Assembly: GCA_046537875.1 (NCBI GenBank)
Contig: JBKHJZ010000004.1
Coordinates: 1 to 49,416, forward strand
DNA: 49,416 nucleotides
DNA from: JBKHJZ01 sp046537875
GTDB taxonomy: Bacteria; Actinomycetota; Acidimicrobiia; Acidimicrobiales; VFJN01
Direction of reading: 5' to 3'
This document shows, piece after piece, positions 47,979 to 49,416 of this stretch (position 1 is its first letter; every line of letters starts with the position of its first letter). The position numbers were made by a program, and so were the translations under genes. The notes under the pieces were generated by a model. The model was given only the letters and a program-made list of their open reading frames with translations. It did not search any database and was not told the origin of the DNA.

Positions 47979-49372
47979 GTCCAGTCCGGCTGCTTGCGCG
48001 CCTGGCGCTCGTCGTAGGTGACCTTCCCGTCGGCCATGTCGACCACCTTGGGGATCGGCACCTCGGTCCGCTGCGAAGGGCACCACCCTTCGAGGTGGGC
48101 GGCGACGTCCTCCGGGTACGAGCGAAGGACGCTCGACACCACGGCCCGCTCCTGCACCGGCAGGTAGCAGCGGTTGCCGTCGGTGACCATCCGCAGCCGC
48201 TCCTGGATCCTGTCGAGGTCGGCGTCCGCGCCCTCGCCGTCGCGGATGCGCTCGAGCGCCTCGGTGATGTGACCGGACCCCAGCTTGCACGGCGGGCACT
48301 GCCCACACGACTCGACGTAGAGGAAGCGGGAGAGCATGGCGGCGACCTCCACCATGCAGGCGGAGTCGTCGTACACGATGAACCCGGCGGCCCCGAGACC
48401 CGACCCGGCGGACTCGAAGTGCTCGTAGGTGAGCGGCGTGTCGATCTGGTCGCCGTGCACCACCGCGTTGGCCACACCGGGGAACACGGCCTTCACCTGG
48501 TGACCCTCCCGCGGGGCGCCGCAGCGTGCGAGAACCTCGCGCAGCGGCGTGCCCATCGGCACCTCGATCACGCCCGGCGCATCGGCGTCGCCGACCACGG
48601 TGCACACCACGGTTCCCGGCGACGACTCGGTGCCGAGGGTGCGGAACTCGTCGGCCCCGTGAGCGAGGATCCACGTGGCCTGGGCCAGGCTCTCCGCGTT
48701 GTTGACGAGCGTGGGGTTGGCCTCGTGGCCCGGGGCGTGCCCGGCCTCCGGCTCCGCGGACTGCCAGCCGAGCTGGGGCGCGGTGGCGTACAGACCGTGG
48801 AGGTACGGGGGGAGCCAGCGGGGGAGCGGCTCGTTCCCCTCGATCACCTCGAGCAGTGCCTTCTCCTCGCCGAACAGGTACTCCTCCGGCCCGGTGACGA
48901 CCTTGACCGTCACGTCGCCCAGCCAGCCCGCCTCCTCGATCTCGGCGAGCGCCGCGCGCACGGCGGCGACCTCGGGCTCGAAGCTGGCCTTGAGGGCGAT
49001 GAGGCCCTCGATGGCCCCGACCGTGTGCGCTGCGATGAGCAGGCCCTCCACCACCTGGTACGGGTTCACCCGCAGCAGCGCCCGGTCCTTGAAGGTGCCG
49101 GGCTCGCCCTCGGCCGCGTTGCAGACCGCGTAGTGGTGACGGCCGCCGCCGCCCCGCACCGAGCGCCACTTGATGCCGGTGGGGAAGCCGGCGCCGCCGC
49201 GCCCGCGGAGGCCGGCCCCGGTCAGCTCGGCGGTGGTTGCCTCGGGGCCGATCTCGAGGGCTCGGCGCAGCCCGATCCCGCCGCCCCGGGCGACGTGGTC
49301 GTCGAGGCTGCTGACGGGTGGGCTGACGAGCAGGCGCGGCACCGCGCCGGTGGGTGTGGGGGTGGTGGACAC
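47969..49372 (-). CDS. nuoF: NuoF-like NADH:quinone oxidoreductase flavoprotein subunit
   Basis: 467 residues from GTG at 49372. NADH/FMN-binding part: GAGLRGRGGAGFPTGIKW and CNAAEGEPGTFKDR (NuoF usually has an acidic residue where the second Ala is). An SLBB region follows (PGVIEVPMGTPLREVLARCG), then the 4Fe-4S helical domain ESCGQCPPCKLGSGHITEAL with a fourth Cys in NRCYLPVQE. It should pass electrons from NADH through FMN and a 4Fe-4S cluster. The length is near that of NuoF, but no NuoE or NuoG gene lies downstream, and the sequence differs enough that a NuoF paralogue serving another reductase is possible. The upstream gene ends 11 nt before it, so it is probably second in an operon. 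Confidence 0.88.
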   Translation of the reverse strand: MSTTPTPTGAVPRLLVSPPVSSLDDHVARGGGIGLRRALEIGPEATTAELTGAGLRGRGGAGFPTGIKWRSVRGGGGRHHYAVCNAAEGEPGTFKDRALLRVNPYQVVEGLLIAAHTVGAIEGLIALKASFEPEVAAVRAALAEIEEAGWLGDVTVKVVTGPEEYLFGEEKALLEVIEGNEPLPRWLPPYLHGLYATAPQLGWQSAEPEAGHAPGHEANPTLVNNAESLAQATWILAHGADEFRTLGTESSPGTVVCTVVGDADAPGVIEVPMGTPLREVLARCGAPREGHQVKAVFPGVANAVVHGDQIDTPLTYEHFESAGSGLGAAGFIVYDDSACMVEVAAMLSRFLYVESCGQCPPCKLGSGHITEALERIRDGEGADADLDRIQERLRMVTDGNRCYLPVQERAVVSSVLRSYPEDVAAHLEGWCPSQRTEVPIPKVVDMADGKVTYDERQARKQPDWTYR

Positions 49373-49383
49373 GGTCCTCCGTC

Positions 49384-49416
49384 TCAGGTCGGCGGCTCGA
49401 TGTGCAGGTGGAGTCG
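49384..49416 (-). CDS. C-terminal end of an upstream gene (partial)
   Basis: Ten codons ending RLHLHIEPPT and a TGA at 49384-49386 read into the NuoF-like gene with an 11-nt gap. The gene body lies outside the window, so no function can be given. Tight spacing and codon use suggest an operon with the NuoF-like gene. Confidence 0.4.
   Translation of the reverse strand, partial: RLHLHIEPPT

Noticed and set aside
1..49416. tRNA, rRNA, riboswitch, insertion sequence or attachment site
   Set aside because: Searched by eye on both strands; no cloverleaf, conserved rRNA block, transposase motif or flanking direct repeat was seen.

Overview
The window is about 49 kb of very GC-rich DNA (third codon positions almost all G or C, so long spurious frames run antisense to most genes). 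It looks like chromosomal DNA of a free-living actinobacterium. A BldD regulator with an intact c-di-GMP signature, a TIGR03084 protein, a stand-alone LigD polymerase domain, TetR-controlled CoA-ester genes and frequent ATGA/GTGA gene overlaps all fit Actinomycetota. The mix of acyl-CoA genes with AtuA-like and SxtJ/DUF5989 genes suggests something near Acidimicrobiia, but that placement is inference. I see no rRNA, tRNA, CRISPR array, insertion sequence, prophage or plasmid function. No gene-free stretch exceeds 300 bases; the longest gaps are 9045-9336, 41476-41762 and 8020-8279.

Layout. 1-3.6 kb: an amidohydrolase cut by the window edge and a class III CoA-transferase (minus strand), divergent from an enoyl-CoA hydratase with an extra N-terminal region. 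3.7-9.0 kb: an RND/MMPL exporter, a rhodanese, a BldD homologue and a COG0212 folate-cycloligase-like protein. 9.3-13.1 kb: a four-gene module of SGNH hydrolase, carbamoyltransferase, SxtJ-like and DUF5989 membrane proteins. 13.1-20.7 kb: a DEAD-box helicase, the LigD polymerase domain, a duplicated ABC-2 permease without an ATPase, and a photolyase coupled to an SDR-DUF2867 protein. 20.8-26.7 kb: single metabolic genes (FAH-family hydrolase, TauD-type dioxygenase, 1-Cys peroxiredoxin, Gfo/Idh/MocA oxidoreductase, an atypical crotonase) and a secreted protein with an Asp/His-rich tail.

26.75-36.1 kb is the most interesting part: eight same-strand genes, each overlapping the next. They encode an MCC/GCC-type carboxyltransferase, a biotin carboxylase-BCCP, a full-length AtuA, a TetR regulator, a TIGR03084 protein, a methylglutaconyl-CoA-hydratase-like crotonase, a Zn-ribbon/OB-fold (DUF35) protein and an SCP-x/Ltp2-like thiolase. 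The set resembles the Atu/Liu pathways for 3-methyl-branched acids and acyclic terpenes. No HMG-CoA-lyase-like gene is present; the thiolase-DUF35 pair could do that cleavage (hypothesis).

36.2-41.5 kb is a minus-strand accessory metabolic set: TetR, crotonase, DUF2237, carboxymuconolactone decarboxylase-like protein, SDR, kelch-like lipoprotein and a PEP mutase/isocitrate lyase-superfamily protein. 41.8-49.4 kb holds a two-TM protein with a LolA/LppX-like C-terminal domain, a bicovalent-flavin oxidoreductase, a large STAND-type ATPase and a NuoF-like flavoprotein, with the last codons of one more gene at the edge.

Hairpins without a U-tract lie at all six convergent gene junctions.
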